Below are positions 52,181 to 59,786 of a stretch of DNA of 64,000 bases, in pieces (the first letter of the stretch is position 1; every line of letters begins with the position of its first letter). The position numbers and the translations under genes are program-made. The notes beneath the pieces are model-generated. The model had not been told where the DNA came from. It saw only the letters and a program-made list of their open reading frames with translations, and ran no database searches. Location of the stretch: NCBI RefSeq assembly GCF_018326265.1, contig NZ_AP023360.1:6295501-6359500 (forward strand), written 5' to 3'. Source of the stretch: Catellatospora sp. IY07-71 (GTDB lineage: Bacteria; Actinomycetota; Actinomycetes; Mycobacteriales; Micromonosporaceae).

Positions 52181-52909
52181 TCAGGCAGGCGGGCGCATCA
52201 GGGGCAGCACCGTGAGCACCAAGCCGGTCAGCAGGCCCGCCCCGTGGGCGTCGCCGGTCGCCGCCATCACCACGGCGGCGGTGAGCACCAGCCCGGCGAG
52301 CCCGACGGTGAGCGGGCGGCGCGGGCTGGCCCGGTGCGCTGCCGCTGCCGCGGCGAGCGCGAGAGTGCCCGCCGCCGTCGCGGCGAGCACACCCCATGCG
52401 GCGAGCACGCTCAGGTAGACGGCGAAGTGCACGGCGTAGAGCAGGGCCGGGAGCGGCGGTGGGCGGCCGGTGCGCCAGGCCAGCACGACCAGGGCGCCGA
52501 TCAGGCCCGCGACGGCGTCCGAGGAGCCGCCGCCGCTGCCGGCAGGCTCCAGCACCAGCATGAACGCGCTGCCCGCCAGGCCGGACGCCAGGAAGACCAC
52601 CAGCCAGCGGAGGCGGCCGTACGCCCGCTCCACCGCGGCCCCGACCAGCAGCAGCCCGAGGGTGTTGTACGCGAACTGCCCCCAGCCGGACGGCTGTACC
52701 AGCAGGGCGCCGAACAGCCGCCACCACTGCCCGCCGTGCACGATGTCCGGGGAGCGCTGCAGCGCGCCGAGCACCGCGGGTTGGGCCAGCTGCGCCGCGA
52801 ACACCAGCGTGCCGAGCAGGGCGACGCCCAGCGTGAGCGGATACGCCCGCACCAAGCGCGCCGGCGCCCGGCGTGACGGATCGACGGGGGTGACGGTCAC
52901 GGCGCCCAT
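52181..52909 (-). CDS. Rhomboid-family intramembrane protein
   Basis: A 242-residue protein with about six hydrophobic segments. GGQWWRLFGALLVQPSGWGQ and NTLGLLLVGAAVERAYGRLR are the rhomboid L1/TM2 region. The catalytic-Ser motif GxSG is altered to GGSSDAVAGLIGA, and the TM6 His is in HGAGLLTGLVL. Because the GxSG glycine is replaced by Asp, protease activity is uncertain. ATG 52909 is chosen as the start of the conserved part. Confidence 0.8.
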   Translation of the reverse strand: MGAVTVTPVDPSRRAPARLVRAYPLTLGVALLGTLVFAAQLAQPAVLGALQRSPDIVHGGQWWRLFGALLVQPSGWGQFAYNTLGLLLVGAAVERAYGRLRWLVVFLASGLAGSAFMLVLEPAGSGGGSSDAVAGLIGALVVLAWRTGRPPPLPALLYAVHFAVYLSVLAAWGVLAATAAGTLALAAAAAAHRASPRRPLTVGLAGLVLTAAVVMAATGDAHGAGLLTGLVLTVLPLMRPPA

Positions 52910-53007
52910 GGTGCCGCATCCGCGCATCCCCCGGCTGCCGCGGAGCCCGGCCGGTATCCTGATCAGGTCAGCTGATCTCACTCCCGTACCCACAGGAGGT
53001 GGGGTGG

Positions 53008-53697
53008 ATGAAGGTCCTGATGGTGCTGACCTCACACGATCAGCTCGGGGACACCGGCCGCAAGACGGGTTTCTGGCTCGAGGAGCTGGCCGCGCCGTAC
53101 TACCGCTTCCGCGACGCCGGCTGGGAGATCACGCTGGCCTCCCCGCGCGGCGGGCGCCCGCCGCTGGACCCCAAGAGCAGCGAACCGGACTCCCAGACCG
53201 ACCTCACCCGGCGGTTCGAGGCCGACCCCGCCGCCGAGGCTCAGCTCGACGCCACACGGCGGCTGGACTCGGTGTCCGCCGACGACTTCGACACGGTCTT
53301 CTACCCGGGCGGGCACGGCCCGATGTGGGACCTGGCCGAGGACACCACCTCGATCCGCCTCATCGAGCAGGTCGTCCGCTCGGGCAAGGCCATCGCCCTG
53401 GTCTGCCACGCCCCGGGCGCGCTGCGCCACACCAGGACGCCCGACGGCGCCCCGCTGGTCGCGGGCCGGCAGGTCACCGGTTTCACCGACAGCGAGGAGG
53501 AGGCGGTCGGGTTGACCGAGGTCGTGCCGTTCCTCGTGGAGGACGAGCTGGTCGCCAAGGGGGCCGAGTTCTCCAAGGCCAGTGATTGGGAGCCCTATGT
53601 GGTGGCCGACGGGCTGCTCATCACGGGCCAGAATCCCGCCTCCTCGGGCCCGGCGGCCGACCGGCTGATCTCGATGGTGCGCAGTCTGCGCGGATAG
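53008..53697 (+). CDS. DJ-1/PfpI (class I glutamine amidotransferase-like) protein
   Basis: A 229-residue protein with the Hsp31/PfpI pattern: GFWLEELAAPYYRFRDAGWE (Glu of the catalytic set), TVFYPGGHGPMWDL and the nucleophile elbow ALVCHAPGAL with catalytic Cys. Homologues act as glyoxalase III/deglycase or chaperones. ATG 53008 lies 7 nt after AGGAGG. Confidence 0.88.
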   Translation: MKVLMVLTSHDQLGDTGRKTGFWLEELAAPYYRFRDAGWEITLASPRGGRPPLDPKSSEPDSQTDLTRRFEADPAAEAQLDATRRLDSVSADDFDTVFYPGGHGPMWDLAEDTTSIRLIEQVVRSGKAIALVCHAPGALRHTRTPDGAPLVAGRQVTGFTDSEEEAVGLTEVVPFLVEDELVAKGAEFSKASDWEPYVVADGLLITGQNPASSGPAADRLISMVRSLRG

Positions 53698-53718
53698 CGC
53701 GGCTCCTATCCTGTCCGG

Positions 53719-54006
53719 ATGGAGCTGACGTTCAGCGGCGAGCTGTGGTTCTGGCGCGGCCCCGCACCGTGGCATTTCGTCACCGTCCCGGAGGACGAAT
53801 GCCGCGCGCTGGCGGCCACCGCCCCCTCGGTGACGTACGGCTGGGGCATGATTCCGGTGTCGGCGCGGATCGGCGCCGCCGAGTGGACGACTTCGCTGTG
53901 GCCCAAGGACGGCCGCTACCTCGTGCCGGTCAAGGCGTGGGTACGCAAGGCCGAAGGGCTCGACGTCGGCGACCTGGTGGCCGTCCGGCTCACCGTCGGC
54001 GCCTGA
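53719..54006 (+). CDS. DUF1905 family protein
   Basis: A 95-residue protein spanning the DUF1905 domain: FSGELWFWRGPAPWHFVTVP, GWGMIPVSARIGAAEWTTSL, KDGRYLVPVKAWVRKAEGL and DVGDLVAVRL. Function is unknown. ATG 53719 lies 6 nt after TATCCT and is probably leaderless. A TIGR03086-type gene follows after 24 nt. Confidence 0.85.
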   Translation: MELTFSGELWFWRGPAPWHFVTVPEDECRALAATAPSVTYGWGMIPVSARIGAAEWTTSLWPKDGRYLVPVKAWVRKAEGLDVGDLVAVRLTVGA

Positions 54007-54030
54007 GTCCACCTCCGGAGGGAGCAGAAG

Positions 54031-54585
54031 ATGACCACTGCCGCTGCCGAGCACCGAACCGTCGCGGGCGGCTTCACCGACCGGGTCCTCGGGGTCGCCC
54101 CGGACGGCTGGGACGCCCCGGCCCCGGTCGCGGGCTGGGTGGCCCGGGACGTGGTGCGGCACCTGGTCGAGTGGTTTCCCGGGTTCCTGAAGGCCGGGTC
54201 CGGCATCGACCTGCCGCACGGCCCGTCGGCCGACGAGGACCCGGTCGCGGCGTGGACCGTGCACAGCGACGCCGTGCAGGCACTCCTGGACGACCCGGCC
54301 ACGGCGAGCCGTACGCTGACCAACCGGCACCTGGGCGAGTTGCCGCTCGACCTCGCGATCGACCGGTTCTACACCAGCGACGTCTTCATGCACACCTGGG
54401 ACCTGGCCCGCGCCACCGGACAGGACGAGAAGCTGGACCCGGTCAGGTGCGCGGCGCTCCTCGAAGGCATGCTGCCCATGGACGAGGTGCTGCGCGCCAG
54501 CGGCCAGTACGGGCCGCGCGTCGAGGTCGCCGACGACGCCGACGTGCAGACCCGGCTGCTCGCCTTCATCGGCCGCACACCCTGA
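54031..54585 (+). CDS. TIGR03086-type (mycothiol-dependent DinB-like) protein
   Basis: A 184-residue DinB_2/maleylpyruvate-isomerase-N-like protein: GWVARDVVRHLVEWFPGFLK (first His), FYTSDVFMHTWDLARATGQD (second His site) and a C-terminal RLLAFIGRTP as in the TIGR03086 family. GGAGGGAG precedes ATG 54031. Members of this superfamily use mycothiol; the substrate is unknown. Confidence 0.85.
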   Translation: MTTAAAEHRTVAGGFTDRVLGVAPDGWDAPAPVAGWVARDVVRHLVEWFPGFLKAGSGIDLPHGPSADEDPVAAWTVHSDAVQALLDDPATASRTLTNRHLGELPLDLAIDRFYTSDVFMHTWDLARATGQDEKLDPVRCAALLEGMLPMDEVLRASGQYGPRVEVADDADVQTRLLAFIGRTP

Positions 54586-54600
54586 CGCGGTAAGGCGGGG

Positions 54601-55032
54601 TCAGCTGCCGGGCCGCGTGCGCTCGGCCAGCCGCTCGAACCGCTGCCGCGCCGCCTGCGGCGTGCCCAGCCCGAGTCCGAACGCGATCGCCTGCCAGGTG
54701 AGCCCGCGGCTGCGGGACAGGTCCAGCAGCCCCGCCTCCAGCGCGTCGAGTTCGGCCCGCACGCGCGGGATCAGGGTGAGGGCCGCGGTGAGGTCCACGT
54801 CGTCCACGGGCTCCTCATCATGCTCCGGCTCGGCGGAGCCCGCGGCCAGTGACATCACCAGCGACACGGCCTCATAGGGGTCGAGGATCGCCGCGTGCCG
54901 CCAGCGGGTCCGCCTGCCCTCGGTGGCGCCGTGCCGCTCGGTGATCCGGCTGAGGGCGGCGAAGTCCCGGTGCGCCCGGGCGCGGCCGGCGTCAGGCTGG
55001 GTGAACTGGTCGGTCGAAGCGCTCTCGGTCAT
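54601..55032 (-). CDS. Small helix-turn-helix protein, likely autoregulated
   Basis: A 143-residue protein: N-terminal helical region (FAALSRITERHGATEGRRTR), an acidic linker and a C-terminal helix-turn-helix LTWQAIAFGLGLGTPQAARQ RFERL of the sigma-region-4-like type. ATG 55032 is chosen over the longer frame. An 11-bp perfect inverted repeat lies 20 nt upstream, between this gene and the LCP gene, fitting self-control. It is convergent with the TIGR03086-type gene (15-nt gap). Confidence 0.65.
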   Translation of the reverse strand: MTESASTDQFTQPDAGRARAHRDFAALSRITERHGATEGRRTRWRHAAILDPYEAVSLVMSLAAGSAEPEHDEEPVDDVDLTAALTLIPRVRAELDALEAGLLDLSRSRGLTWQAIAFGLGLGTPQAARQRFERLAERTRPGS

Positions 55033-55052
55033 GCCGTACAGCCAAGCATTTG

Positions 55053-55091
55053 AACGATGTGTTGTCAACGAATTGTTGTGAACACATCGTT
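55053..55091. promoter_or_regulatory. Large inverted-repeat operator between the HTH and LCP genes
   Basis: AACGATGTGTT (55053-55063) and AACACATCGTT (55081-55091) are perfect inverted 11-mers separated by 17 nt in an island of AT-rich sequence. Position between divergent starts suggests control of both genes. Confidence 0.65.
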
Positions 55092-55123
55092 TAAAGGCGG
55101 GCCGTCTTCGGCCGCGTGTCGTT

Positions 55124-56389
55124 GTGCATGCCGTGGCACGACAGCGGCGTGAGGCGGCCCGATGGGCCCGGTGGTGCGTGACGGCGGGCACGGTCCTGAT
55201 GGTGTTCAGCGGGGCGATGCTGGTCATGGTGGACCGGGCGATCGCCCGCTACGAGAACGCGGTGCACCAGGAGGACCTGTTCGGCGACCAGAGCGCGGCC
55301 GCGGCAGGCCCGTCGGCCCCGGCCCGGCCCGCCGACATCCGCGGGCCGCTGAACATTTTGCTGGCCGGCGTCGACCCGCGCGACGACGATCCGAACTGGA
55401 TCCCGCGCGCGGACTCCGTGCTGGTCATGCACATCCCCGCCGGGCTCGACCGCGGCTACCTGTTCTCCCTCCCCCGCGACCTGCTGGTGGCGATCCCGCC
55501 GTTTCCCAAGGCCGGCTACGGCGGCAACACCTCCGACAAGCTCGCCCACGCCATGTTCTTCGGCGCGCAGACGCCCGGGGTCCGCCGCGCGAACTACGCC
55601 CAGGGCTTCGAGCTGCTGAGCGCGGCGGTCAGCCGGTACACCGGGATCAAGCGGTTCGACGCCGGCGCGATCATCGACTTCAGCGGGTTCGAGGACGTCG
55701 TCGACGCGCTCGGCGGCATCGACATGGTCGTCGACCAGCGGGTCGCCTCCGTCCACCGCGAGCCGGACGGCGACCCCCGCGACCGCGGCAAGAGCAGCAC
55801 GGGCTACGTCGGCCCGCAGATGGTGTACGAGCCGGGCAAGCGCCACTTCAAGGGCTGGCAGGCGCTGGACTACGCCCGCCAGCGCTACATCCCCGGCGGC
55901 GACTACGCCCGCCAGCGCCACCAGCAGCAGCTGGTCCGCGCGATCGTCGCCAAGGCGTTCAGCGGCGACCTGCTCACCGATCCGCTGCGCCTGGACAAGG
56001 TGCTGCGCACCGTCGGCGGCTCGCTGACCTTCAGCGGGCGCGGGCACAGCATCGTCGACTGGGCGTTCGCGCTGCAGGACCTGCGCCCGTCCGGGATGAC
56101 CATGGTCCGCCTGTCGGGCGGCGGGGTGGGCCGCTGGGTCGAGGACAAGTCCGACGACGACGACAAGGACGAGCCCGAGGACGACGGCGGCGACGACGGC
56201 AAGACCGACCCGGACGGCGACAAGAAGGACGACAAGAAGGACGACGAGAAGAAGGACGAGAAGCCGAAGCTGAAGTACGAGTACCTGGGCGAGCAGCTCG
56301 ACGCGCTGTCCCGGCAGTTCCTCGCCTCGGTCGCGGCCGGCTCGGTGGAGAACTTCCTGGCCTTCCACCCCGCCATGATCAGCAAGTGA
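55124..56389 (+). CDS. LytR-CpsA-Psr (LCP) family glycopolymer ligase
   Basis: A 421-residue protein with one N-terminal helix (AGTVLMVFSGAMLVMVD). The LCP domain (~75-300) has NILLAGVDPRDD, PRADSVLVMHI, SLPRDLLVAIP, SDKLAHAMFFG, ALGGIDMVVDQ, and KGWQALDYARQRYIPGGDYA followed by RQRHQQQ. LCP enzymes attach anionic glycopolymers to peptidoglycan. After it comes an extreme charged stretch (DDDDKDEPEDDGGDDGK and a Lys/Asp-rich repeat, ~345-390) and a short tail. No LytR_C domain is seen. GTG 55124 is taken as start. Confidence 0.9.
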   Translation: MHAVARQRREAARWARWCVTAGTVLMVFSGAMLVMVDRAIARYENAVHQEDLFGDQSAAAAGPSAPARPADIRGPLNILLAGVDPRDDDPNWIPRADSVLVMHIPAGLDRGYLFSLPRDLLVAIPPFPKAGYGGNTSDKLAHAMFFGAQTPGVRRANYAQGFELLSAAVSRYTGIKRFDAGAIIDFSGFEDVVDALGGIDMVVDQRVASVHREPDGDPRDRGKSSTGYVGPQMVYEPGKRHFKGWQALDYARQRYIPGGDYARQRHQQQLVRAIVAKAFSGDLLTDPLRLDKVLRTVGGSLTFSGRGHSIVDWAFALQDLRPSGMTMVRLSGGGVGRWVEDKSDDDDKDEPEDDGGDDGKTDPDGDKKDDKKDDEKKDEKPKLKYEYLGEQLDALSRQFLASVAAGSVENFLAFHPAMISK

Positions 56390-56391
56390 CC

Positions 56392-56429
56392 GGCGCCGCG
56401 GGCGGACCGGCCGGCCCGCCCGCGGCGCC
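56392..56429. terminator. Bidirectional hairpin between the LCP and tyrosinase genes
   Basis: A perfect 14-bp stem (56392-56405 with 56416-56429) and a 10-nt loop begin 3 nt after the LCP stop and lie 6 nt from the tyrosinase stop. Confidence 0.75.
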
Positions 56430-56434
56430 CGCGC

Positions 56435-57427
56435 TCACGCGAGCGAGTCGTAGCTGTACCAGGCGGCCGGGTCGAGCGTCTGCGCCGGGGTCAGCGGCTC
56501 GCCGAGCAGCGTCACCATGGTGTCGTTGAGGCCCTGCCCGCTGGGCACCTGGTCGTCCCCGGCGCCGGGCGAGTAGCTGCGGCCCCGCTTGGTCAGCCAC
56601 GCCTCCCACAGCCGGTCCACGTTGCAGTGGTTGAGGTAGAACAGCGGGTCGTTGGGCGAGCTGCCCGGACCCATGTCGCCGCCCACCCACACGTGCACCC
56701 GGTTGTGCATCTGCGGGCCGCCCGCCTGGCCGGGACGGCGCGGGTCCAGCCAGCCCTCGACCCGGTTGCGGAAGCCGTCGGAGCTGACGTCCCACGGCGC
56801 GCTGTCGTAGCCGAGACCGTCCTCCAGCACCCACTTGGCGTCGTCGACGGTGGGCAGGCCCGGCACGTCGGGGTCGGTGCCGGCCTGGCGCTGCAACGGC
56901 CGCGGCTCGACCGACCACAGCTGGGTGCCGTAGCCGACCAGCCGCACCCGCATCGCGGCGAGCGGCCCGCTGACCACGTCGCCGCGGGCGTCGCCGAGCG
57001 CCGCCGCGCCCCACAGGGAGCTGGCGTGCTGCTGGTCGGTGGGCAGGCCGCCGTCGGCGGTCCAGTCCCAGTACGGCAGGCCCGCCTCCGGGTCGCCGGT
57101 GACCCGCTGGATCTGCTGCTCCAGGCGCAGCAGGTACATCCGGTGCCAGGGCAGGAAGATCGGGCCGCCGTGGGCCAGGTTGCGCATCGGCCGGGACGGG
57201 GAGCTGGGCATCTGCATGGCCAGGAAGTGCCACAGCACGAACAGGTCCCAGGTGGTCAGCTGCTGGTCCACGCCGTAGAGGCGGAACCCGGGGACCGACG
57301 GGGCCAGCAGCTGGTTGAGCTGCGAGGTGGTGTAGCCGGACTGCTCCGCGTTGAGCGCGACCACACCCTCGACGAAGCGAGTGCGGGCGGTCTCGGAGGT
57401 CTGGATGTTGGCGCGTACGGCGGTCAT
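56435..57427 (-). CDS. Tyrosinase (type 3 copper protein)
   Basis: A 330-residue protein. CuA ligands are His67 (LWHFLAM), His86 (NLAHGGPIFLPWH) and His95; CuB ligands are His241 and His245 (HNRVHVWVGGDM) and His267 (FYLNHCNVDRLW). PYWDWT and SSPNDPLFYLNH are typical of bacterial tyrosinases. It oxidises phenols to o-quinones. No signal peptide is present; in MelC2-type systems export depends on the partner. It is translationally coupled to the His-rich partner gene upstream (TGATG). Confidence 0.92.
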   Translation of the reverse strand: MTAVRANIQTSETARTRFVEGVVALNAEQSGYTTSQLNQLLAPSVPGFRLYGVDQQLTTWDLFVLWHFLAMQMPSSPSRPMRNLAHGGPIFLPWHRMYLLRLEQQIQRVTGDPEAGLPYWDWTADGGLPTDQQHASSLWGAAALGDARGDVVSGPLAAMRVRLVGYGTQLWSVEPRPLQRQAGTDPDVPGLPTVDDAKWVLEDGLGYDSAPWDVSSDGFRNRVEGWLDPRRPGQAGGPQMHNRVHVWVGGDMGPGSSPNDPLFYLNHCNVDRLWEAWLTKRGRSYSPGAGDDQVPSGQGLNDTMVTLLGEPLTPAQTLDPAAWYSYDSLA

Positions 57428-58017
57428 CAGTGCCCTTCCCCGTGCTGGTGGTCGTGCGCGTGCCCGTGGTCGTGCGACGCGGGGGCCGGGGTGGGCGCCG
57501 GGGCGGGGCTCTGCGGCTGCGGCGCGTCCGGCTGGGGCGCCGGGTGCTGGTGCTCGCCGTGCTGGTGGCCGGCGTCGTGCTGGTGCTCGCCGTGCTCCTG
57601 CCCGGGGGTGGGCACGCAGCAGGTGGTGCCGTCGCCGCAGTGGTCGCCGTGCTCGCCGACCGCGCACCCGAGCTGGTCGACCGCGGGCGGCTCGGTGCCG
57701 AAGTAGTCCAGGACGCGCTTGCACATGTCGATCGCCGACGGCAGCGCGTACTGCGGCAGGCCGTGGTAGTGCACCGCCCCGTTGTCGAGGACCTCCAGGC
57801 CGCCCTCCAGCGGCTTGCCGTCAATCGTGATCTTGTACGTGGTCTCGATGCGGATCTCGTGACCCTTGTGCACCGTGCTGCGCACCGACGTCGACACCCC
57901 GTCCGTGCCGTGGGCGTGGCCGTGCCCGGCCGTCGCCGGATCCGGCAGGCCGTAGCCACCGGCGCGCAGCGCGGCCGTGAAGTCGGCCGGCGCTCCGTCG
58001 TCCTTGGTAAAACTCAC
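57427..58017 (-). CDS. His-rich tyrosinase partner (MelC1-like copper chaperone candidate)
   Basis: A 196-residue protein. The middle (~55-112, ETTYKITIDGKPLEGGLEVL followed by AVHYHGLPQYALPSAIDMCK) resembles the core of MelC1-type caddie proteins (VDGRPLHVM...HY..). Around it are HGHAHGTDG, a Cys cluster (CAVGEHGDHCGDGTTCC) and a tail rich in His and Pro (EHQHDAGHQHGEHQH, SHDHGHAHDHQH). Unlike MelC1 it has no recognisable signal peptide and is much longer. GTG 58017 follows GGAGG. Copper delivery to the coupled tyrosinase is the likely role. Confidence 0.7.
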   Translation of the reverse strand: MSFTKDDGAPADFTAALRAGGYGLPDPATAGHGHAHGTDGVSTSVRSTVHKGHEIRIETTYKITIDGKPLEGGLEVLDNGAVHYHGLPQYALPSAIDMCKRVLDYFGTEPPAVDQLGCAVGEHGDHCGDGTTCCVPTPGQEHGEHQHDAGHQHGEHQHPAPQPDAPQPQSPAPAPTPAPASHDHGHAHDHQHGEGH

Positions 58018-58179
58018 TTTTCCTCCACCGTCTGCACACGACACCCCGCGGCCGGTGAGGCGGCGGGGCGTAGGCAATGTGCCACCGCCACCGCGGCGCG
58101 ACAACGCGGCGGCGGCATTCCGACAGGCGGAGTGGACAATCGGCGGGCGGCGACGCCGTTCGGCCGCCGGGCTCGCCCG

Positions 58180-59786
58180 GGGCGGCTACGGCGTGTTTCA
58201 TAAAGTGTTTGGCGGTGTCGTCGCCAGGCGTTTCCGGTCGGGCTGTGTTCGGGCTTTCCTGGTCGTCGTTGTTTTGTCGGTGGGGTGTGGCAGGGTGTGC
58301 TGCCGTGGCCCGTTTCACCACGTTCCGGTTCTGTCTGGACCCGACTGTCGAGCAGGAGTTCGTGCTGCGTCGGCATGCGGGTGCGGCCCGGTTCGGGTAC
58401 AACCAGTGCCTTCGGCTGGTCAAGCAGGCCCTGGACGGTAAACGCCGCGGCTCGGCCGGTAAGGTGCCGTGGTCGGGTTTCGACCTGATCAACGCGTTCA
58501 ACACGTGGAAGCGCTCGGCCGCGGCGGGCCGGGTGCTGGTGGCCGCCGCTGACGGGACCACTACAGTGCAGGCCACCGGCCTGGCGTGGCGGGCAGAGGT
58601 GTGCCAGCAGGTGTTCGAGGAGGCCGCGGTCGATCTGGGCCGCGGGCTGGCCGCGTACACGGCGTCGCGCACCGGCGGCCGCAAAGGCGGCCGGGTCGGG
58701 TTCCCCAGGTTCAAATCGAAGACGCGGTCACCATTGTCGTTTCGGATCCGCGGCAAGACCTCTGCCACGGGCCGGGCGGGTATCCGGGTCGGTGAGCGGG
58801 CACCACGGACGGTGACCTTGCCCGGTATCGGCACGGTGGCGGTGCGCCAGGACACCCGACGGTTGCGGCGGATGCTGGCCAAGGGCAGGACCAAGGTCGT
58901 GTCGGCGACCGTCAGCCACCGGGCCGGCCGGTGGGCGGTGTCACTGACCTGCCAAGCCGCCGACCTGCATGAGGCTGCCCGCCACCAGCCCTCTGACGCC
59001 CGCGGTGGCTGGGTGGGCGTCGACCGCGGGCTGACCGCGTTCGTCGTGGCCGCCTGCGCCGACGGCACCGAAACCGTACGAGTCGGCCACTGGCCGCGCC
59101 CTTCCCGGGCGGGCATGGCCCGGCAGCGCCGCCTGGCCCGTGACGTCACCCGCAAACCGCCCGGCTCGATCAACCGCCGGCAAGCGGCGGCCCGGCTGGG
59201 CCGCCACCACGCCCGCGTCGCGGCGATCCGGGACCGTTTCCTGCACCAGGTCTCCAACAAGCTGGTCAAGACCCACGACAAGCTCGCCATCGAGACCCTC
59301 ACCATCACCGGCATGCTCGCCAACCGGCGCCTGGCCGCAGCCGTCGCCGACGCCGCCTGGGGCGAACTGGCCCGCCAACTGACATATAAGCAGCAGTGGC
59401 GCGGCGGGCAGGTCACCCCGGTCGACCGCTGGTACCCGTCGACCAAGACCTGCGCCCCATGCCGGACCGTGGCCCCGGCCATGCCCCTGCACCAGCGCAC
59501 GTTCACCTGCGCCTCGTGCGGACATCAGGCCGACCGGGACCTCAACGCCGCGGTCAACCTCGCCATCTGGGCCGAGCAGCACCACGCCCAGGTCCGGGAC
59601 CTCCACGCAGGGGGCCCGGTCACCAACGCCCGCCGAGGGGAAGGCTCTGGCCCGCGCACCCGCGCGAGCGAAACCGGCCCCGACGACGCGGGAACCGCAC
59701 CCACCCCACCCAGGGGCAGGCGCGGACGCCCGAGAAGGGCGCTGTCTCATCACTCCAATGAGTTATGAAACAGGCCGTAGTCGCCC
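58180..59786 (+). mobile_element. TnpB-carrying element bounded by 24-bp imperfect inverted repeats
   Basis: The left end 58180-58203 and the right end 59763-59786 are inverted copies matching at 22 of 24 positions, both finishing TGTTTCATAA towards the inside. The ~1.6-kb interior carries only tnpB; there is no tnpA or DDE transposase. No target duplication is evident. The right terminus is read through by the convergent MFS gene and contains the tnpB stop codon. Confidence 0.6.
58305..59768 (+). CDS. tnpB: TnpB-type RNA-guided nuclease, apparently intact
   Basis: A 487-residue protein from GTG 58305. N-terminus RFTTFRFCLDPTVEQEFVLR and GYNQCLRLVK; GFPRFKSKTR and PLSFRIRGK in the middle. 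RuvC residues are Asp240 (WVGVDRGL), Glu330 (LAIETLTI) and Asp410 (HQADRDLNAAVNL), with zinc ribbon Cys383, Cys386, Cys402 and Cys405. All catalytic positions are present. A ~65-residue basic/Pro-rich tail beyond the usual end lies over the region where the guide-RNA scaffold would be encoded. The gene ends within the right terminal repeat. Confidence 0.88.
   Translation: MARFTTFRFCLDPTVEQEFVLRRHAGAARFGYNQCLRLVKQALDGKRRGSAGKVPWSGFDLINAFNTWKRSAAAGRVLVAAADGTTTVQATGLAWRAEVCQQVFEEAAVDLGRGLAAYTASRTGGRKGGRVGFPRFKSKTRSPLSFRIRGKTSATGRAGIRVGERAPRTVTLPGIGTVAVRQDTRRLRRMLAKGRTKVVSATVSHRAGRWAVSLTCQAADLHEAARHQPSDARGGWVGVDRGLTAFVVAACADGTETVRVGHWPRPSRAGMARQRRLARDVTRKPPGSINRRQAAARLGRHHARVAAIRDRFLHQVSNKLVKTHDKLAIETLTITGMLANRRLAAAVADAAWGELARQLTYKQQWRGGQVTPVDRWYPSTKTCAPCRTVAPAMPLHQRTFTCASCGHQADRDLNAAVNLAIWAEQHHAQVRDLHAGGPVTNARRGEGSGPRTRASETGPDDAGTAPTPPRGRRGRPRRALSHHSNEL

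Noticed and set aside
58194..58203. Terminal repeat as a simple 10-bp coincidence
   Set aside because: Extending outward raises the match to 22 of 24 positions, so chance alone is unlikely.
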